Positions 51,171 to 60,985 of a stretch of 64,000 nucleotides of DNA are shown here, piece by piece. Position 1 is the first letter of the stretch. Every line of letters starts with the position of its first letter. Source of the DNA: Bradyrhizobium sp. LHD-71 (GTDB lineage Bacteria; Pseudomonadota; Alphaproteobacteria; Rhizobiales; Xanthobacteraceae); assembly GCF_031157255.1 (NCBI RefSeq), contig NZ_JAVIFX010000021.1, positions 81,700-145,699 of the forward strand, in the 5' to 3' direction. The position numbers and the translations under genes were made by a program. The notes beneath the pieces are model-generated. The model did not search any database and was not told where the DNA came from. It worked only from the letters and a program-made list of their open reading frames with translations.

Positions 51171-51261
51171 GTCATTGCGAGGGCGCAGCCCCAGCATGAG
51201 TCGCAGCACGTGTGGTGGCCGCAGTTCTGGATTGCCGCGCCGCTTTGCGGCTCCCAATGAC
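51171..51261. repeat. REP-like palindrome
   Basis: gtcattgcgagggcgcagcc pairs with cggctcccaatgac at the other end. Same family as 15971-16066 and 47451-47593, here between chromosomal genes. The remainder of the 51127-51467 gap shows no gene. Confidence 0.8.
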
Positions 51262-51467
51262 GAAAATGAGATCGGCTGTGCGTAGGCACGCTGGCATCAT
51301 TGCCGCTTCGGCGGGACGACCTCTTTCGCTTCCTTGCGCGCGCCCTTCGCCATCCTGCTGCGGCAGACAATGCGCGCACCTTTGCTCAACTGCAGTCCAG
51401 TTCGTTCAGCGCATCTTCAACATGAGCCTGCGACAAAGGCGCGAAGTCTTTGCAATGGAGTGCCGTC

Positions 51468-51830
51468 ATGACCCTGAGGTCTTTGCAATTCGCGGTGCTG
51501 CTGGCCTTCCTCGCGACAACGGCCGGCATCGAAAGGCTCGAAGCGGCGAGCTTCGATTGTCGCCAGGCGCGCTATCCCGATGAAATCGCCATCTGCAACA
51601 ACCCCGGCCTTTCCGAGCTGGATACGGAAATGGGCGCGCTGTGGTTCAGCTACAGGTCGTTTCCGTTCATGATGGGTGCGAGCGGCGCGAGACAGGACGA
51701 AGCGCGGCAGTTTCTCAGCGACCGCAGACAGTGCGGCGCCAACGTCGCCTGCCTGCGCGACATCTATCGCGACCGGATCGACGAGCTCAAGGACGGCATC
51801 CAGTGGGCCACGAAGAATTACGCGCGGTGA
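51468..51830 (+). CDS. LprI-like (DUF1311-type) secreted protein
   Basis: The 120-residue protein has a signal peptide (MTLRSLQFAVLLAFLATTAG, cleavage near EAAS). The mature part, FDCRQARYPDEIAICNNPGL then SELDTEMGALWFSYR and CGANVACLRDIYRDRIDEL, gives the four-Cys pattern of the lysozyme-inhibitor LprI N-terminal/DUF1311 group. Periplasmic; some relatives inhibit lysozyme. Confidence 0.82.
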   Translation: MTLRSLQFAVLLAFLATTAGIERLEAASFDCRQARYPDEIAICNNPGLSELDTEMGALWFSYRSFPFMMGASGARQDEARQFLSDRRQCGANVACLRDIYRDRIDELKDGIQWATKNYAR

Positions 51831-51906
51831 ACGACGGGTCTTGCCACGGCGCAGCCTAAAGGGACAAGCCGGGATCCTAAATTACGCCGACGCTTCATCC
51901 GGGAAC

Positions 51907-52464
51907 CTACAGATCGATCCGGAAGCGCAGGGATTCAAGTCCGCCGAATGCGGCAGGCTCGTTAAAGCGTTCGACGAACACGCCGCCGCACGCAACAATG
52001 GCGCGCTGCGAGGCGATGTTGTCGGGGTCCACCGTCAACTCGATGTAGTTCAGGCCGCGCTTTCTGATCTCCGGCAAAAGCAGCATGAGTGCGCGGCCGG
52101 CGTAGCCGCGGCCGCGTTTCCAGGGAACGACAGCATATCCGACATGACCGAGCACGTGCGGCGGCAGCGCCGATGTCCCCGGCAGCCACCTGAAGCCGAT
52201 GCTTCCGCAGAATTCGCCGTCCCATATCCAGCGATGATATCCGGGCAGGCGCGCGACCAGCGAGCCGTCCGGCAGCTTCACCGGCTCGCCCTTCGCCTCA
52301 ATGTCGTCGAGGCTTTCGACAAAGGCCGCGGCGTCGGCTTCGATCTTCTCGATCTGCTCCAGCGCGGCTTCATAGCCACGGATGTTGTCAGGCGACCAGC
52401 CGCGCCTCAACGCCTCTGTGAAGGCCGGCAGGAGCGCGAGCGATGGCTTGACGAGCTGCATCAT
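51907..52464 (-). CDS. GNAT-family N-acetyltransferase
   Basis: The protein of about 185 residues has the GNAT core: FCGSIGFRWLPG, HVGYAVVPWKRGRGYAGRAL for acetyl-CoA binding, and ELTVDPDNIASQRAIVACGG. Of two adjacent ATGs either may be used; a longer upstream frame lacks similarity. The substrate is unknown. It lies beyond the phage block among ordinary chromosomal genes. Confidence 0.85.
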   Translation of the reverse strand: MMQLVKPSLALLPAFTEALRRGWSPDNIRGYEAALEQIEKIEADAAAFVESLDDIEAKGEPVKLPDGSLVARLPGYHRWIWDGEFCGSIGFRWLPGTSALPPHVLGHVGYAVVPWKRGRGYAGRALMLLLPEIRKRGLNYIELTVDPDNIASQRAIVACGGVFVERFNEPAAFGGLESLRFRIDL

Positions 52465-52664
52465 AGCCGCAGACGCCCGTTCCCTGCGAAGTGCAGAGCC
52501 GCCGCTGCGAACACCATCAGACGAGACAATCGCCACATACATTCACTTGTGACATCGCTCGCCGCCTGCAAGAATCCGGGATCGCGTATGGTTGATCAAT
52601 TGCTAACGGCGGACGGCGGGCGAGGACCGTGCGATGCGCGCAGGCCTTTAGCGCCGAGCCGAGG

Positions 52665-55600
52665 TCACGCCTGGCGATGCAGCCGACGACTCACGGCGCC
52701 GAACGACTGGACCGGCTCGGGAACCAGCGGCGCGTCCGAGGCGAAATCATGATTGGCCACCACGAGGCCGGGCACCTCGGCGGCATCGACGGCGCGGCTG
52801 TAGAGGAAGCCCTGGATTTCGTCGCACTTGCTGTTGCGCAGGAAGTGCTCCTGCTCGCGCGTCTCCACGCCTTCGGCGACGATGGTCAACCCCAGCGCCT
52901 TGCCCAGCGCAATGATGGCATTGGCGATCGCTTTGTCCTGCGCGCGGAAGGGGAGCTCCTTGATGAAGGAGCGGTCGATCTTGATCGTGTCGATCGGGAA
53001 ATGCTTCATCAGCGACAGTGACGAATAGCCGGTGCCGAAATCGTCAATGGCAAGCCGCACGCCGCGGCTCTTGATCGCCTCGAGCACCCGCGCGGCGCGC
53101 TCGACATTCTGCATCACCGTGCTTTCGGTGACCTCGAGTTGCAGCGAATCCGGATCGATCCGCGTCTCGTTGAGCACCTCGTCGATGTCGTGCAGGAGCT
53201 GATCGTGCGTGAACTGGCGGGGCGAGAGATTCACCGCGACCGAAAGGCCGACCAGCCCTTCACGCTGCCATTCTGCGATCTGCGCGCAGGCCGTCCGCAG
53301 CACCCATTTGCCGATCGGCACGATGAGACCCGCCTCCTCCGCCACCGGAATGAAGGTCGCGGGCTCGATCAGCCCGAGCACCGGATGCGTCCAGCGCAGC
53401 AGCGCTTCGACGCCGCTGATGCGGCCGGTGGCGACATCGACCTTCGGCTGGTACTGCAGCCAGAGCTCCTTGTCGTCCATCGCCCGGCGCAGGTCGGTCT
53501 CGAGCCGCAGCCGATCCACCGACCGCTTGTGCGCGCCCGGCGTGTGAAAGCGGAAGTCGTTCTTGCCGTCGTCCTTGGCAAGGTACATCGCCACGTCTGC
53601 GCTTCGCGTCAGCGACGATCCGTCGAAGCCGTCGTGCGGATACATGGCGATGCCGATGCTGGCCGACGCGCGCCATTCGTGTCCGCGCAATGCGATCGGC
53701 TCGGAGATCAGCGCCAGCAGCTCGGCCGCTATCCGCGCTGCGGCCTCGCGCGTGCCGATCTGGGTCAGGACCAGCACGAACTCGTCGCCGCCCAGCCTTG
53801 CCAGCAGTTCGCCCGCGCCAAGACGCTGCTGCAGGCGACCGGCGATCTCCTGCAACAGCTCGTCGCCGGCGGCATGCCCAAGCGAGTCGTTGATCAGCTT
53901 GAAACGATCGAGATCGATGAACAGCACGGAGAAGCTGTTGCCGTCCTGCTGCGCGCGCGCAACGGCCCCATCCAGCATCTCCTTGAACACGACGCGGTTC
54001 GGCAGGCCGGTGAGCGCATCGTATTTCGCGAGATAAGTGACCTGCTCGTTGGCGCGGCGCGCCTCCTCGCGGCGATCGAAGTTCTCCAGCGCGAACGACA
54101 CGTTCTCGGCCAGGCGGCAAAGCAGGTCGACGAACTCCGGCGTGAAGGTGTTCTTCTCCTTCGACATGAAGAGCACGAAGCCGGCCGGGCGGCCGGCAAC
54201 GAGCAGCGGCAGGCCGGCGCCGGATTGCGAACCGCTCGTCGAATCGCGCCAGGGGATGGAACGCGGATCGTTGCGATAATCGTTGGCGATCGCAGGCTCC
54301 AGGGTGCGAAAGGCCTGGCCGCTGAGGCCCTGCCCTTCGGGAATGTCCGGCCGGGGCGACAGCCTGATCTCCCGCAGCCTGTGCCCGTAGGGACCGGACG
54401 AGGCGATGATGCGGAAGAAATCGCTCGACGGGTCATGAAGACCGATCGTCGTCGACGTGAACTTGGCGCCGTTGACGGCGGCCTCGCACACGAGGCGGCA
54501 CATCTCTTCGCGGGACTCCGAGCGCATGATCGCTTCGTTGGTGGCCGACAGGGCCGCATACATACGCGACACCCGCGCACTCTCTTCCGCCCGCGCGAAG
54601 GCTGCGAGACCGAACGAAGTGTTCTCGGCGATATCCTGCATCAGCTTGAGAAGGGCCGGCTCATGCGCACCGGAGGTCCGGGCGAAGAAGAAGAAGAACA
54701 CACCGACGGCATTGCCGTGGACGAGCAGCGGCACGGCAGCGGCGCCGAACGGCCTGCGCACCTGATCGACCCTCGGATCGTTGCGTCGCTCGGCCTGCAA
54801 GTCGTAGCTGATCTTCAGCGCCTTCTCACGGAAGGCCGATCCACCAAGGCCGGTGCCGAACGGACTGGCCGGGTCCGTCGAGATCTTGAGCTCGCGGATC
54901 AACTCTTCACCCTGGCCGCACACGGCGGCGAGCTTGAGCTCGTCCGAGTCAGGCTGCATCAGAAAGATCGCTGCGGCTCCGAGCCAGCCGCCACTCTGTG
55001 CAACCGCTTCGCAAACGAGACGGAACATTTCCTCTTCACTGGTCGCCCGCAGGATCGCCGTGTTGGTCGCACTCAGCGCCGCGAACATGGTGGTGATGCG
55101 CCGGTTCGCCCGCTCCATGCGCGCGCGCACGCCTTCCTGCTCGAACACACCGAGCGAGAAGGAAACGTTCTCGACCATGCGCTGCAGCAGGTCGACCATC
55201 TCCGGCGTCAACGATCCGGCCTCGGGCACGAAGAACAGGAAGACGCCGACGCTCTTGCCATCCTGGACGATCGGAATTCCGGCGCCCGCGCCGACGTTCT
55301 TGCCGCGCCCTTCCCGGCGCCACGGTTCGAAGCGCGGATCGTTCTGAAAGTCGTTGCTGACGGCAGGGCGGCATGTGCGATAGGCGACGCCGGCGAGCCC
55401 TCTGCCGCGTTCGCTGTCCGGATCGACCGAAATCTTCAGACCCTGCGTCGGCTCCGTGCCGTCCCTGCCGGCGGATGCGACCAGCCTGAGGAAACCATCC
55501 GCCTCCGGCAGGAACGCGCTTGCCACGCCTATTCCACCGCTCACTGCGGCATCGCAGACGCGCTGGAACAGTTCATCGCGGGATTTAGTGCGAAGAATCG

Positions 55601-55673
55601 CCTCGTTGGTGGCGCCAAGCGCCGCCAGCATCTTCTCCCGAGTCATCTGCTGGAGTTCCCGAACCTCAGGCAT
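52665..55673 (-). CDS. Triple-GAF diguanylate cyclase / phosphodiesterase (GGDEF-EAL)
   Basis: The 1002-residue cytosolic protein has three GAF domains (about residues 10-160, 180-335, 360-510) with similar starts (ATNEAILRTKSRDELFQRVC and variants). A GGDEF domain follows with intact LARLGGDEFVLV (near 628), and a C-terminal EAL domain (740-985) with ISGVEALLRW, LEVTESTVMQ, DDFGTGYSSL and KIDRSFI. Both active sites look intact, so it could make and degrade c-di-GMP under GAF control. No membrane or phosphoreceiver domain is present. The start MPEVREL was chosen over a frame extension without similarity. Confidence 0.92.
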   Translation of the reverse strand: MPEVRELQQMTREKMLAALGATNEAILRTKSRDELFQRVCDAAVSGGIGVASAFLPEADGFLRLVASAGRDGTEPTQGLKISVDPDSERGRGLAGVAYRTCRPAVSNDFQNDPRFEPWRREGRGKNVGAGAGIPIVQDGKSVGVFLFFVPEAGSLTPEMVDLLQRMVENVSFSLGVFEQEGVRARMERANRRITTMFAALSATNTAILRATSEEEMFRLVCEAVAQSGGWLGAAAIFLMQPDSDELKLAAVCGQGEELIRELKISTDPASPFGTGLGGSAFREKALKISYDLQAERRNDPRVDQVRRPFGAAAVPLLVHGNAVGVFFFFFARTSGAHEPALLKLMQDIAENTSFGLAAFARAEESARVSRMYAALSATNEAIMRSESREEMCRLVCEAAVNGAKFTSTTIGLHDPSSDFFRIIASSGPYGHRLREIRLSPRPDIPEGQGLSGQAFRTLEPAIANDYRNDPRSIPWRDSTSGSQSGAGLPLLVAGRPAGFVLFMSKEKNTFTPEFVDLLCRLAENVSFALENFDRREEARRANEQVTYLAKYDALTGLPNRVVFKEMLDGAVARAQQDGNSFSVLFIDLDRFKLINDSLGHAAGDELLQEIAGRLQQRLGAGELLARLGGDEFVLVLTQIGTREAAARIAAELLALISEPIALRGHEWRASASIGIAMYPHDGFDGSSLTRSADVAMYLAKDDGKNDFRFHTPGAHKRSVDRLRLETDLRRAMDDKELWLQYQPKVDVATGRISGVEALLRWTHPVLGLIEPATFIPVAEEAGLIVPIGKWVLRTACAQIAEWQREGLVGLSVAVNLSPRQFTHDQLLHDIDEVLNETRIDPDSLQLEVTESTVMQNVERAARVLEAIKSRGVRLAIDDFGTGYSSLSLMKHFPIDTIKIDRSFIKELPFRAQDKAIANAIIALGKALGLTIVAEGVETREQEHFLRNSKCDEIQGFLYSRAVDAAEVPGLVVANHDFASDAPLVPEPVQSFGAVSRRLHRQA

Positions 55674-55836
55674 TTTGGCGCGGGATAGTAGGTGCTTACC
55701 GCCTAATGCTTGCGCAGCAAAAAAGGTAAAGTTCGTCTGAATTTCCCCCGCCGGGAAATTCGTCCGCGTTACCCCTCCGGCAAAATCAGCGTCCTGGCCG
55801 ACGAATCGCTGCTTTTGCGCAAGCCGCTGCGACCGT

Positions 55837-57018
55837 TTACGCCACTTTGCGGCTCGCAAGGAACTCGCCCATGCGATCCAGCGCCTTCAGGATGTTCTCG
55901 GTGGAGTTGGCGTAGGACAGGCGGATGTAACCTTCGCCGAGCACGCCGAAGTCCGGACCACCGATGGTGGCAACGCCGGTGTCGTTGAGCAGCGCGTTGG
56001 CGAGCTCTTTGGCCTTCCAGCCGGTGCGCTTGATGTTCGGAAAGGCATAGAACGCACCCTTCGGCACGATGCACGACACACCGGGCAGCTTGTTCAACCC
56101 CTCGGTCACAACCTTACGCCTCTTGTCGAACTCGGCGATCATCTTGTGCACCTCGTCCTGCGGGCCCTGCAGCGCGGCGAGGCCGGCATACTGCGCCGAC
56201 GCATTCACGCAGGAGTGAAGGTTGACGGCAAGCTTGCGCGCATAGTCGTAGAGCTTGCCCGGCCACACCGCGTAGCCGAGCCGCCAGCCGGTCATGGCGT
56301 AGGTCTTCGACCAGCCGTTCAGCAGGATCAGCCGGTCGCGAATGGAGGGATAGGACAACAGGCAGACATGCTGCTCGCCGTCATAGGTCATCTGGTCGTA
56401 GATCTCGTCCGACATGATGCAGACATCGGGGAATTTCTCCAGGCCCGCGACCAGCTTGTCGATCTCGGCCTTCGGCGTGACGCCACCGGTCGGATTCGCC
56501 GGCGAATTGACGATGATCAGCCGCGTCTGCGGCGTGATCAGCTTCAAGGTCTCCTCGGCCGAGAAGGCAAAGCCGTTCTCCTCGCGGATCGGCACCGGCA
56601 CCGGCCGCGCGCCGGTGAACTCGATCATCGAGCGGTAGATCGGAAAGCCGGGATCCGGATAGAGGATGTCCGCGCCCTTCTCGCCGAACATCAGGATCGA
56701 CATGAACATGGTCGGCTTGCCGCCCGGCATGATCATCACGCTTTCGGGCGAGACCTCGACCTTGAAGCGCTTGAAGAGATCGGCGGCCACCGCCTCGCGC
56801 AACTGCGGGATGCCGTTGGCCGCGGTGTAGCCGTGGTGGCCGTCACGCAGCGCCTTGATCGCCGCCTCGACGATGAACTCCGGCGTGCGGAAGTCCGGCT
56901 GGCCGATGCCGAGGTTGATGATGTCGCGCCCTTCGGCCGCCAATGCATTGGCGCGGGCAAGCACCGCGAAGGCGTTCTCGTCGCCGATCCGGTCGAAGGC
57001 TTCAATCGTGCGCAGCAT
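55837..57018 (-). CDS. Class-I PLP aminotransferase (aspartate/DAP aminotransferase-like)
   Basis: The 393-residue protein shows NLGIGQPDFRTPEFIVEAAI, YTAANGIPQLREAVA, and IIVNSPANPTGGV. The PLP Lys is in NGWSKTYAMTGWRLGY, and the C-terminal Arg block is EGYIRLSYANSTENI. It belongs to the AspC/AAT class-Ib-gamma branch common in alphaproteobacteria, where members act on aspartate or related amino acids. No pathway genes adjoin it. A longer upstream frame has no similarity; the ATG at 57018 is typical. Confidence 0.9.
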   Translation of the reverse strand: MLRTIEAFDRIGDENAFAVLARANALAAEGRDIINLGIGQPDFRTPEFIVEAAIKALRDGHHGYTAANGIPQLREAVAADLFKRFKVEVSPESVMIMPGGKPTMFMSILMFGEKGADILYPDPGFPIYRSMIEFTGARPVPVPIREENGFAFSAEETLKLITPQTRLIIVNSPANPTGGVTPKAEIDKLVAGLEKFPDVCIMSDEIYDQMTYDGEQHVCLLSYPSIRDRLILLNGWSKTYAMTGWRLGYAVWPGKLYDYARKLAVNLHSCVNASAQYAGLAALQGPQDEVHKMIAEFDKRRKVVTEGLNKLPGVSCIVPKGAFYAFPNIKRTGWKAKELANALLNDTGVATIGGPDFGVLGEGYIRLSYANSTENILKALDRMGEFLASRKVA

Positions 57019-57159
57019 CTTTCCATCTCCTGAACCCGGCCGGGCCACGCGCCCGGCGAAACGCCATCTAGTGTGCCGCGAATAGCGGATGCGAGTCTAG
57101 AACGCCAGTGCAGGCAGGACTCTCAGAGTTTTGAGTAAGAGGCGGCCACGCACTCGGCA

Positions 57160-57380
57160 TGTTCCCTCTCCCGGGGGAGAGGGTTAGGGTGAGGGCGTTT
57201 CGGCGGTCATGATGCGAAGGCATTCTCAACGCCCTTTGAGAGGTCGGCGTCCGTTTGTGCAATCGACAATGCGCACAGCTCAAAGCCGAACATACTTCGC
57301 TATTTGTGTCCAAGTTCGGGTTTCATGACGGCGCGTGTCACCGCCCCTCACCCTAACCCTCTCCCCGGCGGGGAGAGGGG
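57160..57380. repeat. Inverted pair of ctctccc-gggagag repeats
   Basis: ccctctcccgggggagaggg ttagggtgagggcg (57163-57197) is mirrored by cccctcaccctaaccctctc cccggcggggagagggg (57341-57377). They are chromosomal intergenic repeats flanking ~140 bp without a gene. They occupy most of the gap between the aminotransferase and DinB genes. Confidence 0.75.
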
Positions 57381-57479
57381 ACAAGGCCCCGCGCGTGGCT
57401 ACCTCTGTGCATAGGCGATAGCCTCGTCCACGACTGTGGTAGAATGCGCTGGATACGAACTCCTCGAATGACAGGGACT

Positions 57480-58064
57480 ATGGTCGTGCCGACGGATGCC
57501 GTTCTCCCCTACCGTGCGATGGCCTACAACAATGCCTGGGCCAATCATCGCCTGCTCGCAGCCTGTGCACCGCTCTCGCAGGATGACTTCGTGGCGTCGC
57601 GAACGAGCTTCTTTCCAAGCCTGCGCGCGACGCTCAACCACATTCTGCTCGTCGATCGCTTTTACGTGGATGCCATGGAAGGCGGCACGCTCGGGCCAGC
57701 CGCCTGGGCCGACCCCGAGCCATATGCGACAGTGACCACACTCCGGCAGGCCCAGAGCGAGGTCGACCAGCGATTGATTGCTGTCGTCGAAGGCCTGGGC
57801 ACGGCGGACCTCGATCGGATCGTGGACGTGCACCGCGGTCACCGGATTCAACGCGAGCGGATGGATCGGCTGCTGCTGCACCTGTTTCAGCACCAGATCC
57901 ATCACCGCGGTCAGGCGCACGCGATGCTGAGCGGCACCCGGATCCGCCCGCCACAGCTCGACGAGTTCTTCTCCGTCGGCGAAGCAAACCTGCGCGCGGC
58001 CGAGTTTGCCGAACTCGGCTGGACGGAGGACACGGTCTGGCAGGCCGACGCACCGCGTTCATAG
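57480..58064 (+). CDS. DinB-family protein
   Basis: The 194-residue four-helix protein has the DinB metal-site pattern: first His in LRATLNHILLVDRFYVDAME, then HLFQHQIHHRGQAHAMLSG near the end of helix three. DinB proteins are thiol-dependent metalloenzymes or of unknown activity; in bacteria many respond to damage or stress. An alternative ATG lies four codons upstream. Confidence 0.88.
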   Translation: MVVPTDAVLPYRAMAYNNAWANHRLLAACAPLSQDDFVASRTSFFPSLRATLNHILLVDRFYVDAMEGGTLGPAAWADPEPYATVTTLRQAQSEVDQRLIAVVEGLGTADLDRIVDVHRGHRIQRERMDRLLLHLFQHQIHHRGQAHAMLSGTRIRPPQLDEFFSVGEANLRAAEFAELGWTEDTVWQADAPRS

Positions 58065-58143
58065 CGCAGGGGCATATCGCATCTGGGAAAGTTAGCCGGT
58101 CGCTCGTCGCAATCTCCGGCAGAACAAACGCCGGCCCTGCCTC

Positions 58144-59139
58144 CTACGCAGCCTTCGCGCGCAGCGCCGTGAGCGCATCGAAGACCAGCCGATCGATCGT
58201 CAGCCCCTCGCGCAGTGCGCGTTCGCGCGCGCGGAACGAGCGCTCGGACGGGATGCGGATCTCGTCGACGCCCGCTTGGCGCGGCGTCGCCTTGATGCGC
58301 TCGATCAACTCTGTCACCCGTGCATTGAAGACGTCCTCCGGGCCGATCAGATCGGGCCGGAATGCGATGAACAGGTAGCCGGAGTCGCTCTCGTGGTCCG
58401 TGCCGGCACCGGCAAGGATGCCGAAGGCCTGGACCATCAGCGCGAGCCCGAAGCCTTTGTAGCCACCGAACGGCAGCAGCGCGCCACGTCTTGCCAGCGC
58501 GGCGTCGCGGGTCGGCTCGCCGTTCGGGCCGATCGCTACGCCTTCGGGAAGAAGCTCGCCCAGCCGTTCGCGCAACATCACTTCGGTCATCATGAAGGCC
58601 GACGTTCCCATGTCGAGGACGATGGGCCCGCGCGCCGACGGGATCGCAATGGCGATCGGATTGGTGCCGAGCTCCGCTTTCGCGCCGCCCGGCGGCGCCA
58701 CGAGGCGTGAACTGGCCGCCGTATGGATCGCAACGAGGCCGGCCTTGGCGATCATCTCGACGAAATAGGCGCTGCGCCCGCTCATCCAGGCGTCGGTCAC
58801 CGAAACGAGCGCGATGCCGTGTGCCGCAGCCTTGCTGATCGCCGCCTCTGCCGCGTGATACAGCGCCAGCATGCCGACATTGTTGCCGCCGTCCAGGGCG
58901 AGCGATACGGGCGTCTCGTGCAGCGCGCTCATCGGCCGGCGCGGCTGCTTGAACTGCTCGGTCTCCGGCAGGTTGAGGATTTTCGCCAGGCCCGAATATT
59001 CATAGCCGCACAACGCGGCATCGATGACGTGATCGGCAATGATGCGCGACTCGTCGTCCTTGTATCCGAGGCTGCGCAGCGCCCCCTCCGCCAGATCGCG
59101 TGCCTCCGGCACGCTCAAGTGAACTCGTCCTGGCGTCAT
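58144..59139 (-). CDS. Malate/L-lactate dehydrogenase-family (Ldh2) oxidoreductase
   Basis: The 331-residue protein has the NAD(P)-dependent Ldh2/YlbC layout: LSVPEARDLAEGALRSLGYK, GIALVSVTDAWMSGRSAYFV, GTNPIAIAIPSARGPIVLDM, and LPFGGYKGFGLALMVQAFG. Members reduce 2-oxo acids such as ureidoglycolate, sulfolactate or delta-1-piperideine-2-carboxylate; the substrate here is not clear. The ATG eight bases after GGGAGG was chosen over a GTG three codons earlier. The LuxR-type regulator upstream may control it. Confidence 0.88.
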   Translation of the reverse strand: MTPGRVHLSVPEARDLAEGALRSLGYKDDESRIIADHVIDAALCGYEYSGLAKILNLPETEQFKQPRRPMSALHETPVSLALDGGNNVGMLALYHAAEAAISKAAAHGIALVSVTDAWMSGRSAYFVEMIAKAGLVAIHTAASSRLVAPPGGAKAELGTNPIAIAIPSARGPIVLDMGTSAFMMTEVMLRERLGELLPEGVAIGPNGEPTRDAALARRGALLPFGGYKGFGLALMVQAFGILAGAGTDHESDSGYLFIAFRPDLIGPEDVFNARVTELIERIKATPRQAGVDEIRIPSERSFRARERALREGLTIDRLVFDALTALRAKAA

Positions 59140-59271
59140 GATGCGCACCTCCCTTTGGCCTTCGCTCCAGCTCGCTGCGCAAGGCGATTCATATCAGCAC
59201 ACTTGCCGGCGGATCTTCAACACCGGCAGCGGCGACAAAGCCATCCACTGGAACGGACGACGGCGAGACGT

Positions 59272-60423
59272 TCAGCTCTCGTCGGGCGGCAGCGGCCCTT
59301 TGCCGTTGAGCAAACCGATCGATGCCATCAGGCGTGCCAGTTCGGTCTGCCTTGCCGTGCCGGTCTTGTCGAGGACCGCGTTCAGTTGCGTCCTGACCGT
59401 GTTCGGCGACGAGCCGAGCTGACTGGCCGTTTCCGGGACGGTGCGGCCCGACGACACCGCAAGCGCCACCCGCGCTTCGGCCTGCGTCAGGCCATAGGCA
59501 TCGACGATCCACTCTACCGGAACGCCGGCGCGGTTGGCGGGATCGACAATGAACACCAGCACGGCCGCGTTCGGCATCTTGAGATCGGTAAAGCGCGCGA
59601 CATCCTTCCCGCGCACGGACGACACCAGAATCATCAGCGGCTGACCATCGCGCGGTCGCGGCACGGCGATCGATCCCGCCGGCGCGCCGCGCGATGCCGC
59701 GCGGATGAGGTTGCCAAGCTGCTGCGAATGCGACGGCGACCAGGTCGCAATGGTCGCGTCGCGCAACTGCAAAATGCCGCCGTCGGCTCCGAGGGCCCGC
59801 GCCGCCGCGTTGGCGTAAAGGATGCGCGCGCGCTGATCGAGCAGCACGACCCCGGCCGCAAGCCGATCCAGCACGTCGAACGCCGCGCACTGCAGCGCCC
59901 GGTAACCGTCGAGTCGAAATCCAAGCTGCATCGACCGGCACAGATGCGGCACCAGCGCCGCCAGGTGCTTTCGCTCCTCCTCGCCGTAGGGGCCCTTGCG
60001 CTCGCTGCGGTTGATGTTGAATGCGGCGCGGAAGCCGCCGCGGGCGGCGAGCGCGATCATCGCGTCGTGACTGGCTTCCTGCGGCCGCACGAGCTCGTCG
60101 AAGAACAGCGTTCGCCGGATCGACGAAAGCTCGACGACCTCGTCGGAGAAGACGATCCGGCCGACCGGCTGGTTTTCCATCGCCAGCGACCAGGGATTGC
60201 GCAGGTGCCGTGCGCGATAAATGTCATTGAACGCCTCGTCGCAACGGCCGTTGTAGGAGAAGTGGAGCTCGTTGATGCCGATCGACTGGCCGAAGAGCAC
60301 ACCGGAATCGGCGTTGATGAAATCGGCGATCGCGGTCATCACCGACTTCCACAGATGCGGCTCTGCCGCGGCATCATAGATGAGATCGAGCAGTTTCTCG
60401 GGAGGTTCTTTCAGGCCGGGCAC
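59272..60423 (-). CDS. LuxR-family transcriptional regulator
   Basis: The 383-residue protein has a long N-terminal sensory region (PAS-like around QRARILYANAAARAL). A C-terminal LuxR helix-turn-helix follows, YGLTQAEARVALAVSSGRTV then PETASQLGSSPNTVRTQLNA and VLDKTGTARQTEL. There is no receiver domain, so it likely senses a ligand directly. It lies 132 bases upstream of the Ldh2-type gene in the same direction. Confidence 0.88.
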   Translation of the reverse strand: MPGLKEPPEKLLDLIYDAAAEPHLWKSVMTAIADFINADSGVLFGQSIGINELHFSYNGRCDEAFNDIYRARHLRNPWSLAMENQPVGRIVFSDEVVELSSIRRTLFFDELVRPQEASHDAMIALAARGGFRAAFNINRSERKGPYGEEERKHLAALVPHLCRSMQLGFRLDGYRALQCAAFDVLDRLAAGVVLLDQRARILYANAAARALGADGGILQLRDATIATWSPSHSQQLGNLIRAASRGAPAGSIAVPRPRDGQPLMILVSSVRGKDVARFTDLKMPNAAVLVFIVDPANRAGVPVEWIVDAYGLTQAEARVALAVSSGRTVPETASQLGSSPNTVRTQLNAVLDKTGTARQTELARLMASIGLLNGKGPLPPDES

Positions 60424-60622
60424 GGATGACTCTCGCGCTCACTCACGGTCGCAACAGGCTGCATGCCGGCTGCCGAAACGAAACCGACACCATCGCTTGA
60501 ATTCTAGCCATCCTGCGCATGTTGGCGAGCGGCTTGTCCGGTGGAAATTGCGCGTCATTTGAGCATGCGGGACACGTGCTGTCGCAATCCCGATAAACAA
60601 GCGAGGTATTGTGGAGGGTTTT

Positions 60623-60660
60623 GAACGGGCCGCGATACGGAACGACATCGCGGCCCGTTC
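60623..60660. terminator. Perfect GC-rich hairpin
   Basis: GAACGGGCCGCGAT/ATCGCGGCCCGTTC is a 14-bp perfect stem with a 10-base loop, four bases after the stop of the secreted protein. A T run is lacking, so its efficiency as a terminator is uncertain. Confidence 0.6.
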
Positions 60661-60664
60661 GGCG

Positions 60665-60985
60665 TCAGTAATCCAGATCGGACATGTACGTCGTGTTGAC
60701 GACGTCCAGCTCGGCGTCCCGCCAGTCCCTCAGGATCGAGTGCTTGATCAATGGATGAGCAGCGATCGCGGACCGCACGCAGGTGATGCCATTGTGATCG
60801 ATGCCAGTAACTTCAAGCAGTTCGCCGAAGTTCTGGGACCTGTCGTCGCGTTCGAGCGCTTCGGCATAATAGACCGTATCGTCCAGTGCGCCGACAGCCC
60901 AGCAGAACTGGATCGTACCCGTACCCTGCTGCGCAGCCGCCGGCAGTGCAAGAAACAGGCTCACGATCAAGAGCGACGCACGCAT
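60665..60985 (-). CDS. Small secreted protein
   Basis: The 106-residue protein has a signal peptide (MRASLLIVSLFLALPAAAQQ). The mature part contains CWAVGALDDTVYYAEALERD and HNGITCVRSAIAAHPLIKHS, with two Cys that could pair. It is a widespread hypothetical in Bradyrhizobiaceae-like genomes. No activity is known. Confidence 0.7.
   Translation of the reverse strand: MRASLLIVSLFLALPAAAQQGTGTIQFCWAVGALDDTVYYAEALERDDRSQNFGELLEVTGIDHNGITCVRSAIAAHPLIKHSILRDWRDAELDVVNTTYMSDLDY

Noticed and set aside
53139..55688. 849-residue open frame antisense to the GGDEF-EAL gene
   Set aside because: It is Arg/His/Gln-rich with no family pattern, as expected for the mirror frame of a GC-rich gene whose sense frame has clear GAF, GGDEF and EAL motifs.
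49725..57380. CRISPR-like array from the repeated ccctccc/gggaggg blocks
   Set aside because: Only isolated inverted pairs with no regular spacer length; they are ordinary intergenic palindromic repeats.
58723..60429. 568-residue plus-strand frame opposite the LuxR-type regulator
   Set aside because: Arg/His-rich mirror sequence; the minus strand encodes a normal LuxR helix-turn-helix.
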